A DNA stretch of 64,000 nucleotides from Fimenecus sp036652055 (GTDB lineage Bacteria > Bacillota > Clostridia > Oscillospirales > Acutalibacteraceae), in contig JAVVWP010000003.1 in the NCBI GenBank assembly GCA_036652055.1, positions 1 through 64,000 of the forward strand, written 5' to 3'. Shown here one piece after another: positions 24,885-32,089 of the stretch. The notes under the pieces were generated by a model. It was not told the DNA's origin, made no database searches, and saw only the letters and a program-made list of their open reading frames with translations. Positions within the stretch are counted from its first letter, which is position 1. Each line of letters starts with the position of its first letter. The translations under genes were made by a program, and so were the position numbers.

Positions 24885-25379
24885 TCAATTTTTACCTTCT
24901 AAGTTATTGATTTCATCTCTAAGGCTTGCGGCAAGCTCATAATTTTGTTCATTTACAGCATCTTGCAAGTCTGATTTTAATTTTGAAAGCTTGTTTTCTT
25001 TTATGTTGATTTCACCTGCATTTGCAATTTTACCCTCGTGGTGAGTTCTTCCGTGAATTCTTTCAAGCGACGGCATAAGCTTATCATAAAATGTGCGATA
25101 ACAATCACTACAACCTATCTTTCCGCTTTTCACAATATCGTTGAAGGTACTGCCACATTTTTCACATCTTACCGCATTGTTGCTAAGCATTCCTACCGTA
25201 TTTTCATTAAAGAACGAGCCTAACATATCGGCAAAATTAAATCCTAAGTCAGAAAAGGCATTACTATATCCCAGCATTCCTGCACATTCTGAACAAAGAT
25301 GGGCTTCTGCCCTTTGACCATTTACAATTCTTTTTATATGAGTTGTAGCCTCATATTTTCCACAGTTTTGACAAAGCAT
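24885..25379 (-). CDS. mcsA: McsA, zinc-finger activator of McsB
   Basis: 164 residues. Two pairs of CxxC zinc sites in the N-terminal part (LCQNCGKYEATTH, HLCSECAGML) and a second zinc module (VRCEKCGSTFNDIVKSGKIGC, CSDCYRTF), then a C-terminal UVR motif (KSDLQDAVNEQNYELAASLR). McsA activates the McsB kinase and links it to ClpC through the UVR domain. AAAAGGAGAGATTATT precedes the ATG. Gene order ctsR-mcsA-mcsB-clpC is the classical Gram-positive arrangement. Confidence 0.95.
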   Translation of the reverse strand: MLCQNCGKYEATTHIKRIVNGQRAEAHLCSECAGMLGYSNAFSDLGFNFADMLGSFFNENTVGMLSNNAVRCEKCGSTFNDIVKSGKIGCSDCYRTFYDKLMPSLERIHGRTHHEGKIANAGEINIKENKLSKLKSDLQDAVNEQNYELAASLRDEINNLEGKN

Positions 25380-25395
25380 AATAATCTCTCCTTTT

Positions 25396-25845
25396 TTACT
25401 TTTCCGTTGCTAAAAGCATCTGCTTTAACACTCCGGCTCTTAATATATTTCTGTATTCAATTGGTATTTGCCTAAAGGCATATTCACTTGTTGCTGCTAA
25501 AATCATTTTTGCTTCACTTTCAGTTAAAAGCTCTCTATCGTGAAGATTTATTATATTGGCTCTAAGTGTTTTTTCGCCTATTTCAGAACCGATTGAATTT
25601 ATGAGATGCATTTTTAATGTTTCTATGTTTTCTGACGCTTTTGTAATTTTTATGTATCCACCGCCACCTCTGTGGCTTTCAACTATATATCCATGCTCTG
25701 GAGTAAAGCGTGATGAAATAACATAGTTTATCTGACTTTTAGCACAGCCTATTTGCTCTGCCAAAAGATTTCTTTGAATTTCAGCAGAATTATCAGCATC
25801 TAACATTGATATAATCATTTCTGCTATTTCTTTTGTTAAATTCAT
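25396..25845 (-). CDS. ctsR: CtsR transcriptional repressor of class III heat-shock genes
   Basis: 149 residues. The N-terminal winged HTH (IQRNLLAEQIGCAKSQINYVISSRFT) is followed by the glycine-rich wing HRGGGGYIKI that inserts in the minor groove and senses temperature, and by the C-terminal dimerisation domain that McsB targets. It binds tandem GGTCAAA heptamers, two sets of which lie upstream. The ATG at 25845 is chosen: AAAGGA lies 8 bases before it, while the ATG three codons earlier overlaps the SD. First gene of the operon and autoregulated. Confidence 0.95.
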   Translation of the reverse strand: MNLTKEIAEMIISMLDADNSAEIQRNLLAEQIGCAKSQINYVISSRFTPEHGYIVESHRGGGGYIKITKASENIETLKMHLINSIGSEIGEKTLRANIINLHDRELLTESEAKMILAATSEYAFRQIPIEYRNILRAGVLKQMLLATEK

Positions 25846-25868
25846 TCTTTTCATCCTTTATTATAAAG

Positions 25869-25885
25869 TTTGACCTTGTCTGACC
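25869..25885 (-). promoter_or_regulatory. CtsR box, promoter-downstream copy
   Basis: On the minus strand GGTCAGA CAA GGTCAAA, the tandem heptamer with a 3-base spacer recognised by CtsR (consensus GGTCAAANNNGGTCAAA). One mismatch. It lies 11 bases downstream of the -10 box, within the likely transcribed region. Confidence 0.82.
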
Positions 25886-25895
25886 TTCGATTACT

Positions 25896-25923
25896 ATTAT
25901 ATCAAAAATTGAATTTTCGTCAA
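25896..25923 (-). promoter_or_regulatory. Promoter of the ctsR-mcsA-mcsB-clpC operon
   Basis: Minus strand -35 TTGACG (25918-25923) and -10 TATAAT (25896-25901), spacer 16. It is flanked on both sides by CtsR boxes. Confidence 0.8.
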
Positions 25924-25924
25924 A

Positions 25925-25941
25925 GGTCAAAAAAGGTCAAA
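25925..25941 (+). promoter_or_regulatory. CtsR box, upstream copy (perfect)
   Basis: Plus strand GGTCAAA AAA GGTCAAA, a perfect tandem heptamer, immediately upstream of the operon -35 box. Its orientation is opposite to the downstream box. Confidence 0.9.
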
Positions 25942-25965
25942 TTTATTTATTTTTCGTCTTTTTGC

Positions 25966-26121
25966 TTAGTCTATCCAGTCTATTTCTTTTGTTTCCTCAA
26001 TTTTTCTCTTGTTTTCGCTTGTTTTGCTCACATATGGCATAAAAATTTCTTCTTCATATGTGTCACTTTCAAATTCCTCCTCTAAAGGTTCATCGTCATA
26101 ACCTCGTTGCTCATCTAACAT
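25966..26121 (-). CDS. 51-residue acidic protein upstream of ctsR
   Basis: A short, highly acidic protein (MLDEQRGYDDEPLEEEFESD at the start, ending KEIDWID) without hydrophobic segment or recognised domain. The ATG at 26121 has AAAGGAGGC 9 bases upstream, a strong ribosome site that argues it is real; a longer reading starting 33 bases earlier crosses the SD. Same strand as ctsR, 120 bases before it, with the heat-shock promoter in between, so it has its own transcript. Function unknown. Confidence 0.6.
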   Translation of the reverse strand: MLDEQRGYDDEPLEEEFESDTYEEEIFMPYVSKTSENKRKIEETKEIDWID

Positions 26122-26250
26122 AAAAATTCTGCCTCCTTTTATATTGATATACATATTTTATGCCAAATAAAAATATTTCATTCAAAATATTAACATAAAA
26201 TGATTATCAACATACTATGTAATGAAAGCGTAATGAAAGGAGGTAAATCA

Positions 26251-26424
26251 ATGATGAACTTCTGTGGTGGATTTGGTAACAGCAGTATTTTAGTTCTTAT
26301 TATCATCATCGTGTTGCTATCGTCTGGTCAAGGCGGACTTTTAGGCGGCGGTTGTGGCTGCAAACCTAAGTGCGAATGTGACTGTGACAACGATTGTGGT
26401 TGCGGATGCGGCAGATGCTGCTAA
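26251..26424 (+). CDS. 57-residue Cys-rich membrane microprotein
   Basis: MMNFCGGFGNSSILVLIIII is one glycine-flanked hydrophobic segment, followed by a glycine hinge (SGQGGLLGGG) and a tail CGCKPKCECDCDNDCGCGCG ending RCC: 10 Cys in the last 24 residues, plus Cys 5. AAAGGAGG lies 7 bases before the ATG at 26251, so it is translated. The glycine-hydrophobic-Cys pattern recalls short spore proteins of the YjcZ type, but I do not recognise it as one. The tail could bind metal or form disulfides at a membrane or spore surface (inference). Followed by a strong terminator. Confidence 0.65.
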   Translation: MMNFCGGFGNSSILVLIIIIVLLSSGQGGLLGGGCGCKPKCECDCDNDCGCGCGRCC

Positions 26425-26449
26425 TTACGTAAATGATGTGTAAAAAAAA

Positions 26450-26479
26450 CTGTCACTAAGGCAAAAGCTTTAGTGGCAG
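26450..26479. terminator. Bidirectional terminator
   Basis: 13-bp stem CTGTCACTAAGGC / GCTTTAGTGGCAG with an AAAA loop; T runs follow on both strands (CCATTTTTTT on plus, TTTTTTTT on minus). It serves the microprotein and the convergent LTA-synthase-like gene. Confidence 0.88.
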
Positions 26480-26498
26480 CCATTTTTTTATTAAATTA

Positions 26499-28346
26499 TT
26501 ATCTGTATGTTACATTGGTGTTTTCAAATTTATGTTCTTTTTTCTTGTCTAACAATTCTTTGTTATAGAAATTACTTCTTTTATTAAACTCATTTGAAAC
26601 ATTTTCAATCCCATCACGCTCAATTAAAGTGTTATCTCCTGAAAACAGATTTGTTCCAAGCCCTAACTTTTCGCCTTCAATCTCTACCCCTATACTTGCA
26701 AGCATCGTCGGGAACATATCAAATGGAGCATAACCACGGTTGTGATTTTTATCTGTGGTAATTGCAGGATTTAAAATCAAATTAAATATTGAACGCCTAT
26801 ATTCGGGATCAAAATTTTCAAAGAATTTTTTATCCATACTCCAGTGGTCACCTGTAATGACTATGGTAGTATTTTCATAAAAGTCCTGCTTTTGTATCCA
26901 TCTTATAAACTCAACGGTTTTTGTGCTTGAATGAGCAATAACATTTGCATACTGACTTTCATATTTTTTAGGGGCATCATCAGTAATATATCCGTCAGGG
27001 AAATGAGTATCCGCAGTTTCCATATTAAAATGGAATGGTTTTCCTGTTTGTGAAAGCCTTGTGATCTCGTTTTTTGCAAATTCAAAAAGCTTTTCGTCTT
27101 CAAATCCCCACCAAACTCTGTATTTTTTAGGGATGAGCCCTTTTTTTATGGCAGCTTTATAATCTATAATATTATAATTACCGTGACTCGTAAAATATGT
27201 TGAAAGCCCTCCAAAATCAGAATCAGAACCAAGCATTAAGGTTTGCTCATAGCCTTGTGCTGATAAAATATCTCCAATATTAACTGCACCCGGAAGAAAT
27301 GTTCCGTTTTTTCCATAAGAATTTCCATCCATCGGTATTTTTAGAGGTATTCCCATCTCCATATTAACCATTGATGCAACTGACCAATTTGAGCCTATTG
27401 TTTGGTATGGCCCACCAAAAGTGTTGTTATGAGAAAAAATTATCCCTTCTTTGGAAAGCTCTGTAAGCTCTGGCATAAGATTTTGTTCCATATGACCGCC
27501 AAGCTCTTTTGAAAGGTAAGAATTTTCAACTGACTCTAAATAAATATGAATAAGATTTCTTTTTTCTTTTGGGAAAGACATCTTTACATTTCGTGGATCT
27601 ACATAATTGTTTTGAATGTATGGCGAATCAGTCATATATGCTTTATATACTTCAACTAATCTCAAGCTTTTAATGCCATAAGCTATACTGCCACCAAGAG
27701 TAACTAATGCTAAAACTAAACATAGTATTGTTTTGAATTTTTGATTTAAAATTGCTTTACATTTTTCTTTATTATTGTATACAATATCGTAAGCAGGAAA
27801 CAGCAAAATTGAAAATACTGCAACAACTACTGCCGCTGAAAAAACAGGCCCTTCAAATATGCCTGCAATTATTCCCTCGCTCGTTCCAGCAATTGGAGTT
27901 TTTAGATTAACAATTAATTGATCGGGGGTAACATCGCCAAAATAATTAGCACCCCAACTACTGCCAAAATAAATCGCAGCACCTAATATAAAAACAATCA
28001 GCACTGATATTCTGCCTATAATTCTTTTTTTATTTGATTTCTTTTCTACTTTTTCAAAGGTGATTTTTCTTTCTAAAATTCCTTTAACTGCAAGTATTAT
28101 AGCTCCAACGGCAAGTGCAAGCAATGTATATTCAACCCAATAAATAGCCCCGTGCAAGCTAAATGAAAAAACATTCAAAGCTTTTAGCCCAAATTTCATA
28201 ATTGCAAAAGCAAAAAGATTGACAAGAATTGTGCTTTTAATAAATCTCAAAGCAAAATCTTTGAAATTGCTTTTTTCTTTGAATAGTAAAAAATCTGCTC
28301 CCCCTATTAGTAGCCCTACTAATAGCACGAAAAAAATAATCATCAT
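26499..28346 (-). CDS. LTA synthase / phosphoglycerol transferase family membrane protein
   Basis: 615 residues. About five transmembrane segments in the first 230 residues, then an extracellular sulfatase-fold domain: NLIHIYLESVENSYLSKELGG (metal Glu), NNTFGGPYQTIGSNWSVASM with the likely catalytic Thr, SDFGGLSTYFTSHG, ADTHFPDGYI and IVITGDHWSMDKKFF (Asp-His). The sequence around YVDPRNVKMSFPKEKRN is closer to MdoB/OpgB phosphoglycerol transferases than to LtaS proper. It transfers sn-glycerol-1-phosphate from phosphatidylglycerol to a glycan or lipoteichoic acid. It starts 24 bases after rnfB without a visible terminator and could be read through from the rnf operon. Confidence 0.86.
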   Translation of the reverse strand: MMIIFFVLLVGLLIGGADFLLFKEKSNFKDFALRFIKSTILVNLFAFAIMKFGLKALNVFSFSLHGAIYWVEYTLLALAVGAIILAVKGILERKITFEKVEKKSNKKRIIGRISVLIVFILGAAIYFGSSWGANYFGDVTPDQLIVNLKTPIAGTSEGIIAGIFEGPVFSAAVVVAVFSILLFPAYDIVYNNKEKCKAILNQKFKTILCLVLALVTLGGSIAYGIKSLRLVEVYKAYMTDSPYIQNNYVDPRNVKMSFPKEKRNLIHIYLESVENSYLSKELGGHMEQNLMPELTELSKEGIIFSHNNTFGGPYQTIGSNWSVASMVNMEMGIPLKIPMDGNSYGKNGTFLPGAVNIGDILSAQGYEQTLMLGSDSDFGGLSTYFTSHGNYNIIDYKAAIKKGLIPKKYRVWWGFEDEKLFEFAKNEITRLSQTGKPFHFNMETADTHFPDGYITDDAPKKYESQYANVIAHSSTKTVEFIRWIQKQDFYENTTIVITGDHWSMDKKFFENFDPEYRRSIFNLILNPAITTDKNHNRGYAPFDMFPTMLASIGVEIEGEKLGLGTNLFSGDNTLIERDGIENVSNEFNKRSNFYNKELLDKKKEHKFENTNVTYR

Positions 28347-28370
28347 TTCCCCTTTTAATCCTTTTATTTT

Positions 28371-29180
28371 TTAATTTTTTCCTAAACTTACAATATGTAT
28401 TGCAGAGGTTGGACATACGCTTTCACACTTTTTGCAACCGATACATTTTGAATAATCTATCGACGCATTATTGTTTTCGACTGTAATCGCATCTTGCTCG
28501 CATACTTTAACACATTTCATACATCCAATGCAGCCTGCTTTACATTCTTTTCGTGTAAATGCACCCTTGTTTTGGTTTCTACAAACTACCACTGCTTTTG
28601 TTTCGTAGAGTGGAATTAGTTCGATAAGATTTTTTGGGCAAGTCTTTATACATTTCTGACAAGCTGTGCAAAGCATTGGATTAATTCTTGCTACTCCATC
28701 ACAAATGCTCGCCGCACCATAGTCACAAACCGCTACGCAGTCACCATAACCGATACAACCATAGACACATTCTTTTTGCCCTCCAAAAAGTTGCGATGCC
28801 ATTTTACAACTTTTTACTCCACTATAATTAAGCTTTGTTTTAGCATTGTCAGGCGTTCCGTTACAGCGAACAAATGCCGCCATAGGGAAAAGCGTATCTG
28901 CCTCAACTCCCAATACTTTTGCAATGGCAATAGCTGTATCTTCACCACCAGGAGCGCAAAGAGCTGTGTTTTTTGTTTCACCATTTGAAAGAGCTGTTGC
29001 ATATCCATCACAGCCAGAAAATCCACAAGCACCACAATTAGCGCCCGGTAGACATTCTCTGATATTTTCTGATGTTTCATCAACAGGAACAGCCATAAGC
29101 TCTGATGCGACTGCAAGCCCCAGCCCTGCAATCAAACCTAACGCTGCTAATAAAAGTACCGATAATAATATGGAATTCAA
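28371..29180 (-). CDS. rnfB: Rnf complex subunit RnfB
   Basis: About 269 residues. One N-terminal membrane helix, then the RnfB FeS domain (CLPGANCGACGFSGCDGYA), followed by several [4Fe-4S] CxxCxxC motifs (CVYGCIGYGDCVAVC, CTACQKCIKTCP, CKAGCIGCMKCVKVC, CIGCKKCESVCP). RnfB takes electrons from reduced ferredoxin into the complex, which reduces NAD+ while exporting Na+ or H+. Likely start TTG at 29180, nine bases after AAGGGA; the in-frame ATG between abuts the SD. Last gene of the rnf run. Confidence 0.95.
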   Translation of the reverse strand: MNSILLSVLLLAALGLIAGLGLAVASELMAVPVDETSENIRECLPGANCGACGFSGCDGYATALSNGETKNTALCAPGGEDTAIAIAKVLGVEADTLFPMAAFVRCNGTPDNAKTKLNYSGVKSCKMASQLFGGQKECVYGCIGYGDCVAVCDYGAASICDGVARINPMLCTACQKCIKTCPKNLIELIPLYETKAVVVCRNQNKGAFTRKECKAGCIGCMKCVKVCEQDAITVENNNASIDYSKCIGCKKCESVCPTSAIHIVSLGKN

Positions 29181-29213
29181 TTTATTCATTCCCTTCAAAA
29201 ATAATCATATTGG

Positions 29214-29804
29214 TCATATTCCGAATATATTTTCAACAACACCTGTAAAGCCTAAAAATGACAGTGATACAAGGCTTGCTGAAACAAGAGTTATCGGAAG
29301 CCCCTCAAGGTATGAAGGGATTTTACAGCTTTCAAGTCTTTCACGAACTCCTGCAAACATAACCATTGCAACCAGAAATCCAAGACCTGCACCGAGTGCA
29401 TTGACTACTGCTTGTAAAAATGTGTAGCCTGCATCAATATTAAGAATTGTAACACCTAAAACAGCACAGTTTGTTGTGATAAGCGGTAGGTATATTCCAA
29501 GTGAATTATAAAGTGACGGAATAAACTTTTTAAGAACAATTTCAACAAGCTGAACAAGCGCTGCAATAACTAAAATGAATACTATTGTTTGAAGATATGA
29601 TAAATCATACTTTACAAGAAATGTGTTAAGTGGATATGTAACAGCTGATGCAAGCACCATAACAAATATGACTGCGGCACTCATTCCGACTGCTGTATTT
29701 AGCTTTTTTGAAACACCGAGAAAAGGACAAATTCCGAGGAACTTTGCAAGAACATAGTTGTCTGTAAGTATCCCTGTTAAAAGGATTGCAAGAAAAACTT
29801 TCAT
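29214..29804 (-). CDS. rnfA: Rnf complex subunit RnfA
   Basis: 196 residues, six predicted membrane helices. TDNYVLAKFLGICPFLGVSK carries the Cys that with RnfE holds the intramembrane [2Fe-2S] centre, and PLITTNCAVLGVTILN is the second conserved Cys loop. Electron wire between cytosolic and outer-facing halves of Rnf. The start overlaps the rnfE stop by one base (TAATG), with AGGAGGAG as SD, so translation is coupled. Confidence 0.96.
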   Translation of the reverse strand: MKVFLAILLTGILTDNYVLAKFLGICPFLGVSKKLNTAVGMSAAVIFVMVLASAVTYPLNTFLVKYDLSYLQTIVFILVIAALVQLVEIVLKKFIPSLYNSLGIYLPLITTNCAVLGVTILNIDAGYTFLQAVVNALGAGLGFLVAMVMFAGVRERLESCKIPSYLEGLPITLVSASLVSLSFLGFTGVVENIFGI

Positions 29805-30490
29805 TATTTCTCCTCCTCACAATTGGCTCTGTTACAGCTGTTTGACATTGGGCAACCCTTGCAGCCAGTAAGCGTCGCCTTTTTCCCGCCTTTTTTCTCA
29901 GCAATTTTATTAGCAAGTGCTATTAGCATTCCGAAAACGAAAAATCCGCCCGGAGCTAAAATAAGTATTGTCATTGGCGGAATGCCTGCTGGTAAAACGC
30001 CAAAGCCCATAAGTGTTCCTGAGCCTAAAAGCTCTCTGATGCTACCCATTAAAACAAGTGCGCAGGTAAACCCGACACCCATTCCAAGACCATCAACCGC
30101 CGATGCCAAAACTCTGTTTTTCCCTGCAAAAGCCTCTGCTCTGCCAAGGATTATACAGTTTACAACAATTAGTGGTAAATAAACGCCAAGCTGGTCATTA
30201 AGTGCGGGCAAAAATGCCTTTACAAGCATTTGAACTATTGTAACAAATCCTGCTATTACTACAACATAACAAGGAATTCTGACCTTTGCAGGAATTACTT
30301 TTCTAAGTGCTGAAATTGCAATATTAGAACATATTAGAACGATTGCCGCTGAAATTCCCATTCCTATTGCACTTTGAAGTGAGGTTGTAACCGCTAAAGT
30401 CGGACAAGTGCCGAGAACTAATCGCAAAACTGGATTTTCTTTAATTAATCCTTTGCTAAACTCCTCACGGAGCGTTTTTTCCTTAGCCAT
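29804..30490 (-). CDS. rnfE: Rnf complex subunit RnfE with a Cys-rich C-terminal tail
   Basis: 228 residues: six helices with LVLGTCPTLAVTTSLQ and PLIVVNCIILGRAEAF as the conserved Cys loops that mirror RnfA. Unusual is the tail after the last helix, KKATLTGCKGCPMSNSCNRA and NCEEEK, which adds four Cys in a CxxC-x5-C-x4-C arrangement; the common RnfE ends near the last helix with a basic tail. The tail could bind a metal or FeS cluster on the cytosolic face (inference). It follows rnfG by one base and has SD AAGGGGGTAA. Confidence 0.95.
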   Translation of the reverse strand: MAKEKTLREEFSKGLIKENPVLRLVLGTCPTLAVTTSLQSAIGMGISAAIVLICSNIAISALRKVIPAKVRIPCYVVVIAGFVTIVQMLVKAFLPALNDQLGVYLPLIVVNCIILGRAEAFAGKNRVLASAVDGLGMGVGFTCALVLMGSIRELLGSGTLMGFGVLPAGIPPMTILILAPGGFFVFGMLIALANKIAEKKGGKKATLTGCKGCPMSNSCNRANCEEEK

Positions 30491-30491
30491 T

Positions 30492-31064
30492 TTACTTTAC
30501 CCCCTTTAAAGTTTCATATGCCGATAAGGCAATATTTACAGCGTCTGCCATCGCAGCTGAAGTTATTGTTGCACCCGTAAGTGCCTGTATTTCATTTTCT
30601 TTTGGACTTGTTTTTGAAACGCCGATTTTTCCACTCTTTCCTGTAAATTGCGAAAGAAAGCTTTCTTTTTTTGCATTCATTCCAAGCCCTGCTGTTTCAT
30701 CAATTTGAAGTATCTGAACTCCTGCGACTTTTCCATCTGAACTCACGCCGACCATTATTTTTATGTCACCGCCATAACCTTTTTTGGAGGTTAAGAACAC
30801 ATAGCCGACATTCTCTTTGGTTTCTGAAATTCCATCAAAATATTTTAATTCGGCGTCACCTGAATTAATTGTTTTTTCTTCTGAAAATTCTGTTGCAACA
30901 GTTAAGACGCTCTTTTTTGCTTTTTCTTCATTCTCTGCTGAAAGAGCCATTATTTTAGGGGCGGTAATCGCATTTGTTACTGCTAAAAGTGCTGTTACAA
31001 CTATGCAAATAACAAGAAGTGAGGTTGTTGGAATTAAGATTGATTTAATGTTTATCTTTTTCAT
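30492..31064 (-). CDS. rnfG: Rnf complex subunit RnfG (FMN-binding)
   Basis: 190 residues. One N-terminal membrane helix (SILIPTTSLLVICIVVTALLAV), then the extracytoplasmic FMN-binding domain. The motif ALTGATITSAAMADAV holds the Thr (TGATIT) to which ApbE attaches FMN by a phosphoester bond. GYGGDIKIMVGVSSDGKVAGV is also typical. The start overlaps the rnfD stop (ATGA). ApbE is encoded in the same operon, which fits this modification. Confidence 0.95.
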   Translation of the reverse strand: MKKINIKSILIPTTSLLVICIVVTALLAVTNAITAPKIMALSAENEEKAKKSVLTVATEFSEEKTINSGDAELKYFDGISETKENVGYVFLTSKKGYGGDIKIMVGVSSDGKVAGVQILQIDETAGLGMNAKKESFLSQFTGKSGKIGVSKTSPKENEIQALTGATITSAAMADAVNIALSAYETLKGVK

Positions 31065-32089
31065 TTCACTTCCCCCTTTACCTTTTTCGTTTTAACTGTT
31101 CCGAATGGCTTTGGAGTTGTTAAATGTTCAATATGCGGAACTAAAATATTCATTAGCAGTATTGCAAATGACACGCCCTCGGGCAGTGAGCCAAAAATTC
31201 TGATTAATGAAGTAATAAGTCCACAGCCAACTGCAAATATTATTTTGCCTTTAAAATTAATCGGCGAAGTTGTATAGTCGGTTGCCATAAATATAGCACC
31301 AAGTAAAAGTCCGCCCGAAAGGAGTTGATATGCAACAAAATAAAAACTGCCCTGCCCTGCTATTAACATTATTATTGCGACTGTTCCGATATAGCAAAGA
31401 GGAATTACGGGAGAAATAACTTTTCTTAATAAAAGATAAACAAATCCTATTAAAAGAGCCAGCGCACAAGTTTCACCTAAAGAACCTGCTCTTGCTCCAA
31501 AAAGCATATTTGTCAGCACGGGCAAATCCTTTGCTGAATTTATCGCACTTCTAATGCTTTCTGCACCATAAATATTGTTCATCTGAGCAAGCGGTGTTGC
31601 AGAAGTTACTGCATCAACCGTTTGAAGCCTCCACGCAAAGGGTGCTGTATAATTTGACATCTGCACAGGAAAAGACATCATTAAAACAATTCTTCCGACA
31701 AGTGCTGGATTTACAAAGTTTTGACCAATTCCTCCGAAGAACTGCTTAACAACAATTATTGCAACAGCCGCTCCGATTATAACCATCCATAAAGGAATGG
31801 TAACAGGTAAATTGAAAGCTAAGAGAATTCCCGTAACTACTGCGCTAAGGTCTGTAAGGGTATTGTTTCTTTTCATTACTTTTCGTGAAATATATTCAAA
31901 AAGTACACAAGAAGCAACGCTTACTGCTGTAACTAAAAGAGTTCTAAATCCAAAAATTACGACTGATAATATGAGTGCAGGCATAAGGGCTATAATAACA
32001 TCAAGCATTATTCCGCCTGTTGTATCGGTGGCACGCTTATGTGGGGAGGGGCTAACTGTCAGCATTACATTTTCGTTCATTTCATTCAT
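31061..32089 (-). CDS. rnfD: Rnf complex subunit RnfD (FMN-binding)
   Basis: 342 residues, nine to ten membrane helices. VDAVTSATPLAQMNNIYGAE includes the (S)ATP motif whose Thr is flavinylated, and FMATDYTTSPINFKGKIIFA is the conserved loop near the C-terminus. It transfers electrons within the membrane part of Rnf. The ATG overlaps the rnfC stop, with GAGGAGAG as SD. Confidence 0.95.
   Translation of the reverse strand: MNEMNENVMLTVSPSPHKRATDTTGGIMLDVIIALMPALILSVVIFGFRTLLVTAVSVASCVLFEYISRKVMKRNNTLTDLSAVVTGILLAFNLPVTIPLWMVIIGAAVAIIVVKQFFGGIGQNFVNPALVGRIVLMMSFPVQMSNYTAPFAWRLQTVDAVTSATPLAQMNNIYGAESIRSAINSAKDLPVLTNMLFGARAGSLGETCALALLIGFVYLLLRKVISPVIPLCYIGTVAIIMLIAGQGSFYFVAYQLLSGGLLLGAIFMATDYTTSPINFKGKIIFAVGCGLITSLIRIFGSLPEGVSFAILLMNILVPHIEHLTTPKPFGTVKTKKVKGEVK

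Noticed and set aside
24339..24902. 187-codon plus-strand open frame opposite mcsB
   Set aside because: Antisense to an intact arginine kinase gene; composition is an artefact of the reverse strand.
28846..29427. 193-codon plus-strand open frame opposite rnfA/rnfB
   Set aside because: Lies over two clearly conserved rnf genes, with no SD and Ser/Pro-rich content typical of antisense reading.
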